Source: Climacium dendroides
Lineage: Eukaryota > Streptophyta > Bryopsida > Hypnales > Climaciaceae
Assembly (NCBI GenBank): GCA_950106755.1
Contig: OX467082.1
Coordinates: forward strand, 49,494,588 to 49,558,587
DNA length: 64,000 bases
Reading direction: 5' to 3'
Below the pieces are notes generated by a model. The model worked only from the letters and a program-made list of their open reading frames with translations. It was not told the origin of the DNA and did not search any database. The first letter of the stretch is position 1, and the number at the start of each line of letters is the position of its first letter. The translations under genes were made by a program, and so were the position numbers. Of the stretch, positions 50,406 to 61,546 are shown one piece after another.

Positions 50406-51240
50406 CTAGCGGTTGGTGCTTGCTATGCTACGCATTCACCATTAGAATTTCTTTAGGATTTTTTATGTATTAGATAGAATGCAGAGTAAGAATTTCAATA
50501 AATGTTTAGATAAAAATAATTAAAATCTTCATATAATTTTTTTTATAAATAAGCATATACTAAAATAAATAATAGAAATTTAATGAATGATGAATGAAAT
50601 ACATGCAATGATGAATACGGTAAAAGATACACATACATTAGAATGCATTAGAAATTTGACTCAATTGTTACAAACAATGGCAAACCAAATAGAAGAATTT
50701 AAAGGAAAAAATTATAAATCTCAAAAGCTTCGTGAACAATTCAATTGTTGTGAAATCCAAAATCGGTTCAATCTAATAAATTTCTCAAATCATTTGGTAG
50801 TAGCAATAGAAAATTGAAATTAGAAGCTCAAAGCTCACAAAATAAATATATAGCCAAGAAAAACAATGGAATTGCTACCTTTATAATATCACCATATTGA
50901 TCCTCTTTAATATCACCTCAATTGCAACGACTATATTATTTCTATAATATCAGTCTTTGTAAAAAATGATATTACAAATGTGATTGTGAATTGCTACTCT
51001 ATTTTATTAATATCACATTGTGTGAAAATATAATTTCTATGTATGCATGATTGGAAATATTTTTATAAAATAATTAAAATAATTATTTTAAAGACTTACT
51101 GAAATCATTATCATACATTTTATTCAAATATATCAAATTTTTACTAATATGTGATATAATGAATGCGTAGCATAGTAAGCCCCTAGTATTAATGGTAGCA
51201 TTTGTGATATTCAGAGGGACTTATGATTTTAGTAGTATGA
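50406..51240 (-). mobile_element. Non-autonomous Helitron, copy 3
   Basis: 835 bp; minus-strand ends TCATACTACTAAAATC and GCCAACCGCTAG with A and T outside. Collinear with copy 1, including the inverted copy of the 3'-terminal segment near the 5' end (plus about 51160-51185). An open 76-residue plus frame inside is not conserved in frame in copy 1 and is not a gene. Confidence 0.8.
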
Positions 51241-51468
51241 TAGGGACATATTGGAATTCTTTAAATTTCAATTTTAACTATTATAGGAGGTAGGAAAATA
51301 GGTAAAATAGAAGTAGAAAAAAATAGGATTTGTCTATTGTGCAATAATAACTAAATAGTCCCCCACAATAAAAAGTTTCAATGCACATATATACGAATGA
51401 AAAGGTATAGTAATGTATCCATGTGTGATTTCTTTTGTGATGCCTATTGACGCCATTTTAGGCTTAGG
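51241..51468. other. Short AT-rich spacer between Helitron and CACTA element
   Basis: Its right end resembles the TTAA-family interior, which resumes at 53014 after the CACTA insertion. Confidence 0.35.
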
Positions 51469-53010
51469 CACTAGAAGAAAAACGTGTCCGCCACAACCGG
51501 CCGTTTTGCGACTAGTGTCCTATGCAACTATCCTGCGACTGAAATCCTCTCTATTTGTACCAAATTTAATTTAATTGTTTTATATTATTGTTTTTATCGC
51601 AAAGTAGTCAATCTATAGTTGTAAAAATGACTAGGAAACAACTAGAGAAAAATTGCAACTATAAAATGACCAAAGTTATTTCTTAGTCATTTTCTAGTTG
51701 TTTCCTAGTTGCTTTCTAGTTGTTTCCTAGTTGCTTTCTAGTTGTTTCCTAGTTGTTTTCTAGTTGTACTTTAGTTGTATGGCAAATTTCATTAAAATGG
51801 TAGCATTCTATATTTCTCTGTGCAATTTTTCAATCTGCGGGGTTTCAATTGCAAAATGACATCTAAGACTAATATAGATTATGTACATCTAGAACATTTA
51901 TAGATTTCAAAAATCTAGGATTCATAGAGATTTTAGACTACGGGATTTTAAAAAATTAGTAAAAATCTAGATTTTAGATATCTAGGACTTTTATAGATTT
52001 TAGAAATCTAGGATGGATATAGATTTTAGATTGCACAATCTAAACTGTTAAAAGTGCCAAATAATGGAATGTCTCCATTTTAATGAAATTGCCCATTTGG
52101 TTTTTAGTCATTTTACACTCTTAGAAAATTTAGCTATTTTGTTGATTTGACTGTATAGATTTGTTTCACTTATCTACTAAAAATTGAGTTTTGTAGTAGT
52201 AAAACTAGTTGTTTCCTAGTCACTTTTAAGTCATACATTAGTTGTCTTAGTTGCTTCCTAGTCATTGTTAAGTCATACATTAGTTGTTTCTTAGTTGTTT
52301 TTCAATATCTTAGTTGCTTCTTAGTCATTTTTTAGTATCTCAGTTGTCCCATATCTATTGTCAAGAGTACCTTAAAGTTGGACATATAAGAGTTGTAAGC
52401 TATTGTTGTCTTATGCAATGAATTGTGTTGGTAGAATTCTAAGATTTCTACAGTTTGTAGATTTCTATGATATTTAGAATTCTATAGAATACAAAATTCT
52501 ACAACCAATAGAAATTTTTTAAAAATTGAAAATTAAGAAATTTTAAAATCTATAAAATTGTAAAGTTTCCTAAACTAATGAAATCTATTAAATACCAATT
52601 TTTGAATTTTTGAAATCTAGGAAGAAGGTAGTTCAAAAGTTCTGAAATCTAGAAAAAGGTAGATTTGAAATTCTAAAATCTTGAAAAAAGTAGATCTGAA
52701 ATTTAGAAATCTAGAAAAAAAAAAGTAGATTTAAAATCCTAAAATCTAGAAAAAGGTAGATTTGGAATTTTGAAATCTACAAATCATCAAGACTAGTGTT
52801 TTAATAATCTACAAATTTACAAGTTGCAAACAAGTTGCAAATGAGTCACAGACAAGGTGTATTGCTACAAACGTTTCCTAGATTCTAGAGTGTCCACTGC
52901 GACTACAAAATTCCAAATTATCACTAGTTGCAATCCAGTCGCAAATGTCCGATGCAACTGAAAAACCAGTTGCGTAGCGTAGTCGCAGAACCCCCTTTTT
53001 TCTTCTAGTG
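51469..53010. mobile_element. Non-autonomous CACTA element with AGG target duplication
   Basis: Ends CACTAGAAGAAAAA and TTTTTCTTCTAGTG are perfect 14-bp inverted repeats. AGG flanks both sides (51466-51468, 53011-53013), the 3-bp duplication of CACTA (En/Spm) elements. Subterminal zones carry many TAGTTG/CAACTA and GCGACT words, including an array at about 51690-51775 and another at 52200-52330. A TCTAGAAAAAGGTAGATTT-like repeat occupies about 52610-52770. No transposase is present in its 1542 bp. Confidence 0.85.
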
Positions 53011-53192
53011 AGGGTGGCATAACTTTTGCTAGCTTTCAAGCACCGATTAAACTAAATATTATATTCCCAAAATGTTGAAGTGTTTTCCTATTTTCAAAAA
53101 AAGTTTCAAAAAATTGTGATGAAAATTGAGACCATAGGAGGTACCTATGATCCATTTTGTCTTTAAGGGGACAATAGGACTTTAGGGATTAA
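53011..53192. mobile_element. Right part of a TTAA-type element split by the CACTA insertion
   Basis: Starts GGTGGCATAACTTTTGCT, matching 9.2 kb and 12.24 kb copies, and ends GGACTTTAGGGA then TTAA (53189-53192). The upstream piece of the same sequence lies left of the CACTA element. Confidence 0.5.
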
Positions 53193-55035
53193 GGTGAATG
53201 TTATATTGAGTAGAGTTTTAGATACATACTTAAGAGGCTTGTTGAGCATTATTTAACTTGGAAGAGTTAAAGGATATTTTTTTCTTACTCCAAATCTCAA
53301 AGATTGATTCTACAAAAAATTTATTCCATTCTTCACCATTTCATTGTCTTTGCAAGTTTACCAATGTTCTTTCATTAAAGGACTATGATGTAGCTACATT
53401 GGCAAACACCATTTGCAAACACTTTGGATTTTAAAAAGATAAGTCATGCACCCTCCACTAATAAAAGTTTGAATTTCATTACACTTTCAAACTTTGGGTT
53501 TTTAGTTTTGAATTTTTTTAAAAATTGTTGTTAATTTGTAATGTTTGAAATATGTACAATATAAAATTTTGAAAACCATGTGTCTTACAAAACTTTTGAA
53601 CTTTCATCAGTTGCTCTTAAAATTTGTAGCGGTTTTTTATGGTGTAAGTGACTTTTCAAGGTCAAAATGCAAATTAAAAAATAAACAAAAATGACTCCTA
53701 AGCATTATTTTTCCCTAACATACACCATGTTTAGATCAAGGATAGAAAAACTAAATTCATAAAAATTAGGTACACAAAAATGAATGACAATGTTTAATTT
53801 TCTTTAAAATTGAAATTGAAGTGCATTTTTTGAGTATAGTCATGTTTTCAAAACATACTTCAATTTGCTCTTCAAAAAATATTGCCCAATTATTGCCACA
53901 TGTGCAAGTTGATTAATTTATATGATTTTGATTCTTTTTCTTTATAGTGACAACACAAAAAATTTATCCATGTAAAACATATGAAAAATTGTTATTTCTA
54001 GTTGAAGATGAGACATGCACATTTATGGTTTAGGAAGCTTCCACTTTCCTATTGTATGAAGAAACTCCTTACAACCTTCAAAGTCTCTTTAATAATACTT
54101 TTACCATTATCAATCCTTTTTAAAAGATACCTCAAGTGTTATTCAAAATATGCAATACAATAATAAAACCACATAGACTCTTAGGATTCAATATTCATTC
54201 ATTCAAATCATGGATGAATGCTAATTTTGTGTATGATTTATAGATGATATATTTAGAGTTACTACTAATGAAGATTGAAGAAGACAAAAGACAATTCTTC
54301 TAGGGTTTGTTTTGCATGAAACTTTGAACAAATAGATAAACCTAAAAAATGATCACATAATTTGTTTTTTTAAATTGCATGGAAGGCAACATTGGTGAAA
54401 CTTTAAAAATTGCATGTATCCTCAAGACGCATGTAAGGAGGCATTTACATAGTCAAGAATCTTAATTAATCTTCTTGATTGACTTTGAATTAGTTTAAAG
54501 CATTTATAAATTTATGATATTTGTATAAAATAGATTCTTCTTTTATACATTGCTTAATGAGCTAGTATTCAAGTTTCTAATTGATTTTCACAACACCATT
54601 TGAATTGACCAAGGTCCATTAGTCAATAAAATCAATTGTTGGCTATAATGTCCATTCATTAAATTGTTTCTTTTTGGATGATACAATTTCAAAAATCAAA
54701 GAGATTTTGATCCAAAAACTATGCTCTTTTATTGAAAAAATAGATTGTGAAAATTGTTTGGCAAGTTTTGAGATATCTAATTCATAGTTTGAGTGGCATG
54801 TGATTTTGTTGTATTGCATAGGTCAATAATTCAATCAATTCTACACTATTGTATGTATTTTTTTACTTTGCTATGTTTGGCAAATACAATTATATAATCA
54901 AGAGGATTTTTAATTAAAGAATTACAAAAAGGTCCCCAATAAGAAGATATACTTTGATTGTAAGATGCAAAATTGGAAGTCTTGTTGAAAAAGCCATTTT
55001 AAAGAAATAAGTTGTAGCGGGAAAAGAGATACATC
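53193..55035. other. AT-rich upstream flank of DRC4, no other gene
   Basis: No recognisable coding sequence. The last few hundred bases presumably contain the DRC4 promoter and 5' UTR; no convincing TATA box was singled out. Confidence 0.4.
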
Positions 55036-58000
55036 ATGGGACCAAAGAAGGGAGGCAAAAAGGGAAAAGGAAAGGGAAAGAATAAGGATGAAGGACCTTT
55101 AGGTCCCACACCCGAAGAATTGTTGGCACAAATTGCAACACTCAATGCTGCTAAAGATAAAGAGACACAAGAGCGCAATCTTATGATGCTTGAACGAGTA
55201 GGAAATTTTCTTCTCTTTATTCAACCTTCTTTTAATTGTTGAAACAACAATTATCAAAATTTTATCATTTACAATGAATTTTATTATTCTAATTGTTTAT
55301 TAAAAATATATTTTCAATCAAATACATACCTAATGAATTTTATATATGTTCTCAACAAAATTGATAAAGAGGCATGAATAACTTGTTAGCAATAAATCAT
55401 TGATTTGAGAAGTGAGGTTGCATACTCACATATAGTAAATTGGGTTATTTTGGTGTAAGTGCTTTCAAATGCAGTAACTCAAGGAATATGAAATTCTTGA
55501 TGAAATTGTGATTAATCTTGTTGATGAAATAATTTAGCAAGAATAATCAAGTTGAAAACATTTGTAGTGTGAATGATCTTTTCCTAGTCTTGTGTTTCAC
55601 TAAAGTAAGGGAGGGGTTCCAAATGAAGGCTAGAAATATTCAGAAAATGATCATCTCACCCAAATTACAACTTTTGACAAATGACAATGCACCTATATCT
55701 ATAAATATTCTCGATGCTTTTGTGTTGTGAATATAGATTTAGAAAATTCCACTAATGCCCATGAGCCTCAAACATTGTTCAGGACAAGATCTCATCCTTT
55801 TGGGAAGTCAAAAAAGAAGAATATGATAAGCTACGCGCTGAATTTCGTAACAAAGACCGAGCTATGGAGGAGCTTGAAGAAGCACATCAGCTTGAGCTCA
55901 AGGTTAATTTGTTCCTCCTGATTGAATGTCAGGAGGAGTTTCACTAGGAACTCAGATACTTTGTTTCCCAACTTTCGGAACTTGTAACTAAGGTAGAAAC
56001 ACCAATGCATGTTGAAACAACTTGGATGCATCCTCGATTAAATTCTTCGTTTTGGTTGAAATGAGACTCCGACATGGAGTAACTTACTGATTCAGTTTTC
56101 AAACAGGAAACTCTCATTTCAATTCCGTCTTCAACCCAATTCTTGTTATTCTGTGGTGAAATTATGATCAGGTGTACAATCAGAAGATGAAACATTTGTT
56201 GTATGAACAACAAAATATGATTGCTACTATTAAAGCTGACAATGAGCAAGCTCTGAAATTACAACGGGAACAATTTAGCAAGCGCGAAGGAGAACTTGTG
56301 TAAGTGCCCTATCAAAAGTCTCTGTATTCACTTAGTTACTCATGTCATGTCTCCTTCATTTTATGGTCAAGGCATACTTTAATTCATTACTTCACAAGCT
56401 CTTTGGATTCATAGTAGTTATTTGTTGACTATTTTATTCTACGTTATTCTCATATGCTAGACAGGCACGTCACGCCAATTGTGTGAGGTAACTTAGATTG
56501 TGAGATAGATTGAAGATTTTGAAACAGAAACTAATTCATGGTTTGTTTCTTTGTTGTTCTGAAGCAGTTAAGTTCTGGGCACAAATTGCAGGAATGATAA
56601 GCGTGCTCTTAAAGATCGAGTGAAAGAGATGGAATTGTCCTATGAAGACACAATTCGCGCTTTTAAACTAGTATGAGATTAATTCATCTTGTGCCTAACG
56701 GATTGACTTATATTGTCTGTTTTCTCATGCGCTTATTTTATAAGCCTATTAATTCTATTTGATTGTAGAAAACAACGTCCGAATCAACACGTTTTGGTGA
56801 TTCATTCGGCTAGATTTGGATTTTTTTTTAATCAGCGTGTCCAGTGTTGCTCCGGAGAGCTTGATTCTAGCAAACTTTTCTGCTAGTGATATAGAGTATA
56901 AAATCACACAAAATAGTTTTGCTGATGATGAAATGTAATTATTTTTCCACTCAATTTGTGTCAACCTTGCTTAAAATAAATCTATGCTTCAGGAACATGC
57001 AAAAGAAGCCACAAAGATGCGCCAAGAGTTCGATCAGAATGCTAAAGAACTTCAGCAGAAGTCTGATCGGAAGGTAACTAAAGTCCTTCCTTATAATACA
57101 AACATGTTTTTCATCTACTACTCATCAACAACTCATATTTTTCTTCACATAACGGTAATTTAGATCAAAGACCGTTGTGTTAATATAGCAATTGATCTAA
57201 TTCTTTGACAAATGGCTTCATCTACAGATCAAGACTTTGAGAGAAGAAATGGACTTGCGTCGGAAAGTAGAAATTCAGGAAATTGAAGAACGGAAGAATG
57301 TGCACGTTAGTGAATTGATGAAGAAACATGAGAAAGCATTCACTGAAATCAAATGCTACTACAACGATATCACTCACAACAATCTTGATTTGATCAAAAC
57401 TTTGAAGGTCGACAATGCAATCTAAAACCTCCCTCCCTCCCTCCCTCCCTCCCTCTGCCTTGAATGTCATTATTTTTATCTTTTTGTTTATTTATTCTTG
57501 ATGCATTGATGCCTGTTAATTAAACTGCCACTTGAATTTGACTCTCAGCTAAGCTTAGTTGGTATGAGCACTGTATGTAGGAAGATGTGACAGACATGAA
57601 AAAGAAGGAGGCTGCGAATGAAAAGCTCATCTTTGAGATTGCACAAGAAAACAAGAGGCTCACTGAGCCATTAGCAAAAGCTCTCAAGGAAGTCGAGGGA
57701 CTGCGAAAGGATCTCACAAACTACGAAAAAGTCGGTCATCACCTGTTGTTGGAAAAGCATATCGAAGAAGAAATGGATCCTGATTATTCATTCCATGAAG
57801 CCACATAATTATATCCTGATTTCAATTTCGAAGAGCCGGTTCACATTCCGTATTTACTTTTCAGAGATTTTCGTGCAGGACAAACACTTACTTGCCCAAG
57901 CAAGCTCAGGACTAAAAGAAAAGACAAAACAATTCAAACAACTGGAGTGGGACTTCCAGGTCCTTCAAAAACGATGTGAACAGGTAAGTATTCGATGTTG

Positions 58001-61000
58001 TACTACCGTATTCAATTTGCTGGGTTTCCTAAACCTTCTTGTCAAGATGTCACCAGCAAAACTTTATCTAAATGTTTGCTCAGAACGCAACTTTCATCAT
58101 TCTACGGTGAATGGCTTTCTGGCAATTTCGGATTACAGATAGTAACTTGCATCAATGCCATCCATTCAGTAGCATAATTATGTTTTCTACAGAATGTATG
58201 GCTCGAGGAAGGTAAAGCAGCCCATTGCGGTCACCTAGGAAATGACCCATTGTGGGTCTTTTTCAGTACGTGAGATGTGAGCCACAGTGCATGTCTTACA
58301 TGACAATAATTAACGGGGAGCACAGTGATCTCATTAGGAACTTCTAACTTTCCAGTGTGTAAAAATTGACTTTCTAGGCCTTTTCATGATTGAAAATATT
58401 GTGACTGCATTAGGTAGTAAGATGAGCATTACAGATTCAGATTTTGTTGATTATGAGGTAGTCTACCGACTCTTTTGGGCTGAACACTTCAAAAATTCCT
58501 AGCAAATTCATACTTAGTCAAAAAAATATAATTTCAAATGCACTTGCTGTTTCTCACACTTGTACTATTGTGTGAAAAAAATTGAAAAATTTCAGCAACA
58601 AGATGATGTCAAACTCATCATTTTGACCACAATGGGCTGGATTACCTTAGTGCAATTTAGCATAGTTGAAGACTTAATTTCACAAATTTTATTTAATCCC
58701 TCCCAAGAGTTTGGAGTTTGGAGTTTGAAGTTGGAATTGGAGTTGGAGTTGGAGTTGAAATCTACGCTTAAAGTTGTTAAACCTATATGGGTTTCTTTTA
58801 CTATTTTTTATTAAAATAAAAAAAAGATCCAAAATTGCATTAGTGATTGTATATTGTATGGATGGGATCTAAAATTCAAAATCTATTGACAACTTTTATC
58901 TATATATGAATTCCAAAATATTCTTCCAAATAGTACTTTATGATGGATTTTTCCAAATCATCAATTCTAAAGAAGACTTTAGAAATTTAGGGATTAAATC
59001 AAGTAAAAGAAATAAAATTTTAAAATCTCACAAATTTATACTAGAATTTTTACTAATGGTTCTAAACTTGCTCATAAACTTGTAATTTTTAGTGAATTGA
59101 GTGAAAATTGGAGAAAAGAAAAAGGAGAGATTTTTCATTTTCAACCATATATTACTCAATTTGACTTCATAGATTGCAAGATGTAAGCATTCAAAATTAA
59201 TGAAAAAAAATTCAAAATTTACCTAATTGCTTGTTTGGCTACTTGCCTTTTCTCTTAGCATAATGCCCAAATTGTTCCAAAACTTTCAAGATCCATAACT
59301 TTTGATTTGGATATCCAATTGGAAAAAAAATTATATTTTGGGGAAGCTTATAGAAATGTACGTCTTTGGTAAGAATTTCACATTTATCTACTCAAAATAT
59401 GAACCTACCCAAACTTTCAACAAACTCCATAGGAGCTTAAAGAACTTTAGGTAGTTTAGCAACATTTGGATAATCAATAATGGTTCAATGTATTCTAATC
59501 TTAACAAGGATGGAGATTAGAATTTTGCAAAGTGGTTTAGGACACACAAATTTGGTTGATATTAAACATATTGAACATGTTAATTAGTTTCATTGTCTTA
59601 ATTGTTTAATTTGAGATTTAGCATTATTTTCTTGCAAGTTTATTAATTTTTTAAATTCTTGCTAATTTCTTTTTATCAGCTACAAAATGAACGAGATGAG
59701 GTATTTGCAAAATTTGAGAGTAGTATTTATGACATTCAACAAAAATGTGGACTCAAGAGTATGCTCCTTCAAAGGAAGGTGCAAGTTTTGGGAGAAAAGC
59801 TAGAAAAGAAGGTTGAAAATTCTAACCATATTCTTATATTATCAATTTTTACTTCAGACTTTACAACTATTGGGCATTTCCAAGTCTTGGTGGAGTATTT
59901 GGGTCATTATAGTACATTGTGGTAAATGTAGTGGTTGCAAAAACAAATGTAAAAAAAAAGTGAAAAACATCAATAATGATTTTTTTTAAATATCCAAGTT
60001 CACTTGGTAGAATGACTTTTTATTTCAAAATTTAAAGTAAAGTAAAGCAAAGCAAACAAGGTCATAATTTTACATATTAAAAAAATAAATAATTTTTTTT
60101 TACTATGAAGGAATTAACAACAAAGACTTTCTATTGTCTTGTTGAGTCCTAAATACTAAAACATGGATGCTTTTTAGACTTTAATCATTATAAACATAGT
60201 TAGTTTGTTGACTCAAAAGCAGTGTAGCATGCTCTAAATTCAATCAAACAATGAAAAAGAATACTCTAAAGAAGTAACAATTTTTTTCTCAAGGCCATAC
60301 ATTTGTATATAAAAAAAATTGATTGTAATGCAACAATATATAAGGATATCATTAGAATATTGTAAGAATGTGCAAATGAAAATGTAACGAATGAAATTGT
60401 GGAATACTTTGAATTTAATATAGTAGATATAGCCATCTTGAATTCATTGAAAAATGAAAATGATTTGTTTTGAGGCAAAAGTTTTATAATCATAGAAGTT
60501 AAAAAATGGACAAAATTGTGATTGAGTTGTAACAACAAAATTATAATTATGTAGCTTAAAATCAACCCATTGAAATAATTATAACATGACTAATATTGTG
60601 AAGTTTTGGTTCTCAAAAAATGCTTTCAAATCTAAAAATGTAATTCAATCTATTGCCTATAAACTATGTTGTTTGGTCAACCCCATAGGAAGCTCAACTT
60701 GGAGAAGCAGGAATTAAATTGGATCCAAATTCTGGTATAGATAATGTTCTTGAAACAAAGAACAACCTAATCAAGTCCTTAAGATATGACCTTGGAAAAG
60801 TTACTAAGGTTATTATCCAACCAAGATGCTTGATAATAAACCTAATATATATGTATTCATGTATTTATCAATAACTTGAAAAAATTGTATTTGTACAATT
60901 AATTAAATTATAACTTGATGAATTGTGTGCTCAATAGGCACATAATGATGTTATTAAAGCATTTGAAGCAAAAATGGTTGAATATGGAATTCCACTTGAA

Positions 61001-61045
61001 GAGATGGGTTTGCCACATTATATCTCCAATTCTATGATGCCATAG
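55036..61045 (+). CDS. DRC4: Dynein regulatory complex subunit 4 (GAS8/PF2 family)
   Basis: Coiled-coil subunit of the nexin-dynein regulatory complex, which links axonemal doublets and controls dynein in motile cilia. Eleven exons: 55036-55197, 55783-55902, 56172-56299, 56592-56670, 56993-57073, 57228-57407, 57581-57730, 57879-57983, 59680-59811, 60689-60808, 60938-61045. All borders are GT/AG and keep frame, giving 454 residues (human about 478). The start [15 protein letters not shown] is the family's lysine-rich N-terminus. Then [101 protein letters not shown] and a C-terminal [16 protein letters not shown] follow in family order. All exons are intact with no stop or frameshift, arguing for a working gene. 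Its presence implies flagellated sperm (or zoospores). Intron 8 (57984-59679) is the longest and holds repeat fragments. Confidence 0.95.
57425..57457. repeat. (CCCT)n microsatellite in DRC4 intron 6
   Basis: About seven CCCT/CTCC units just after exon 6; not coding. Confidence 0.85.
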
Positions 61046-61546
61046 GTTGCAATCATTTTGTGCAAACCCCTAGCACAACTAGTAGAGCACCATAACATTG
61101 TCTACACTGTTGTCTTCATCCTCATCTTCTACCTTCTGATTGAGAGTTTTATTGGTTGTAAGCAACAGGAGCAATGTTGCAGATGCCAATGACATGAAGT
61201 CTGCAAGATTGTTGAAGGTGTCCATTTGTAAAAGGAAGAATTGTTTGTTGTTGAAAATAAGGCTAGAAATCCATAATGAGCATAGGAAATGAAATGAATT
61301 GTAGTGCATTTCTTCACCAAAAACTTGACAACAAATGAATGACCGAAATCAAGAAAACCAAGTTGTTGAACAAATTCAAAAGGGGCATACAACAATATGA
61401 GCATTCTTCATGACATTTTCAGAACTGCAATGGAAAAATGACGTCTAAGTTGACAAATCACAAACCAAGAACTAGAAGGAATCAAATCGTGTGTATAGTA
61501 ACAACAGCCAATAAGGTTTCTATAGTCTTAGCACTCACTACAGTTA
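61046..61546. other. 3' flank of DRC4
   Basis: Likely 3' UTR followed by spacer. Minus-strand frames of 76-91 residues have no recognisable motif. Confidence 0.4.

Noticed and set aside
15444..51240. Reading the three CTAGCGGTTGG elements as TIR transposons with TA or TTA duplications
   Set aside because: Homology extends past the inner inverted CTAG to TAGTATGA in all copies, and both true ends obey the Helitron rule (A|TC and CTAG|T).
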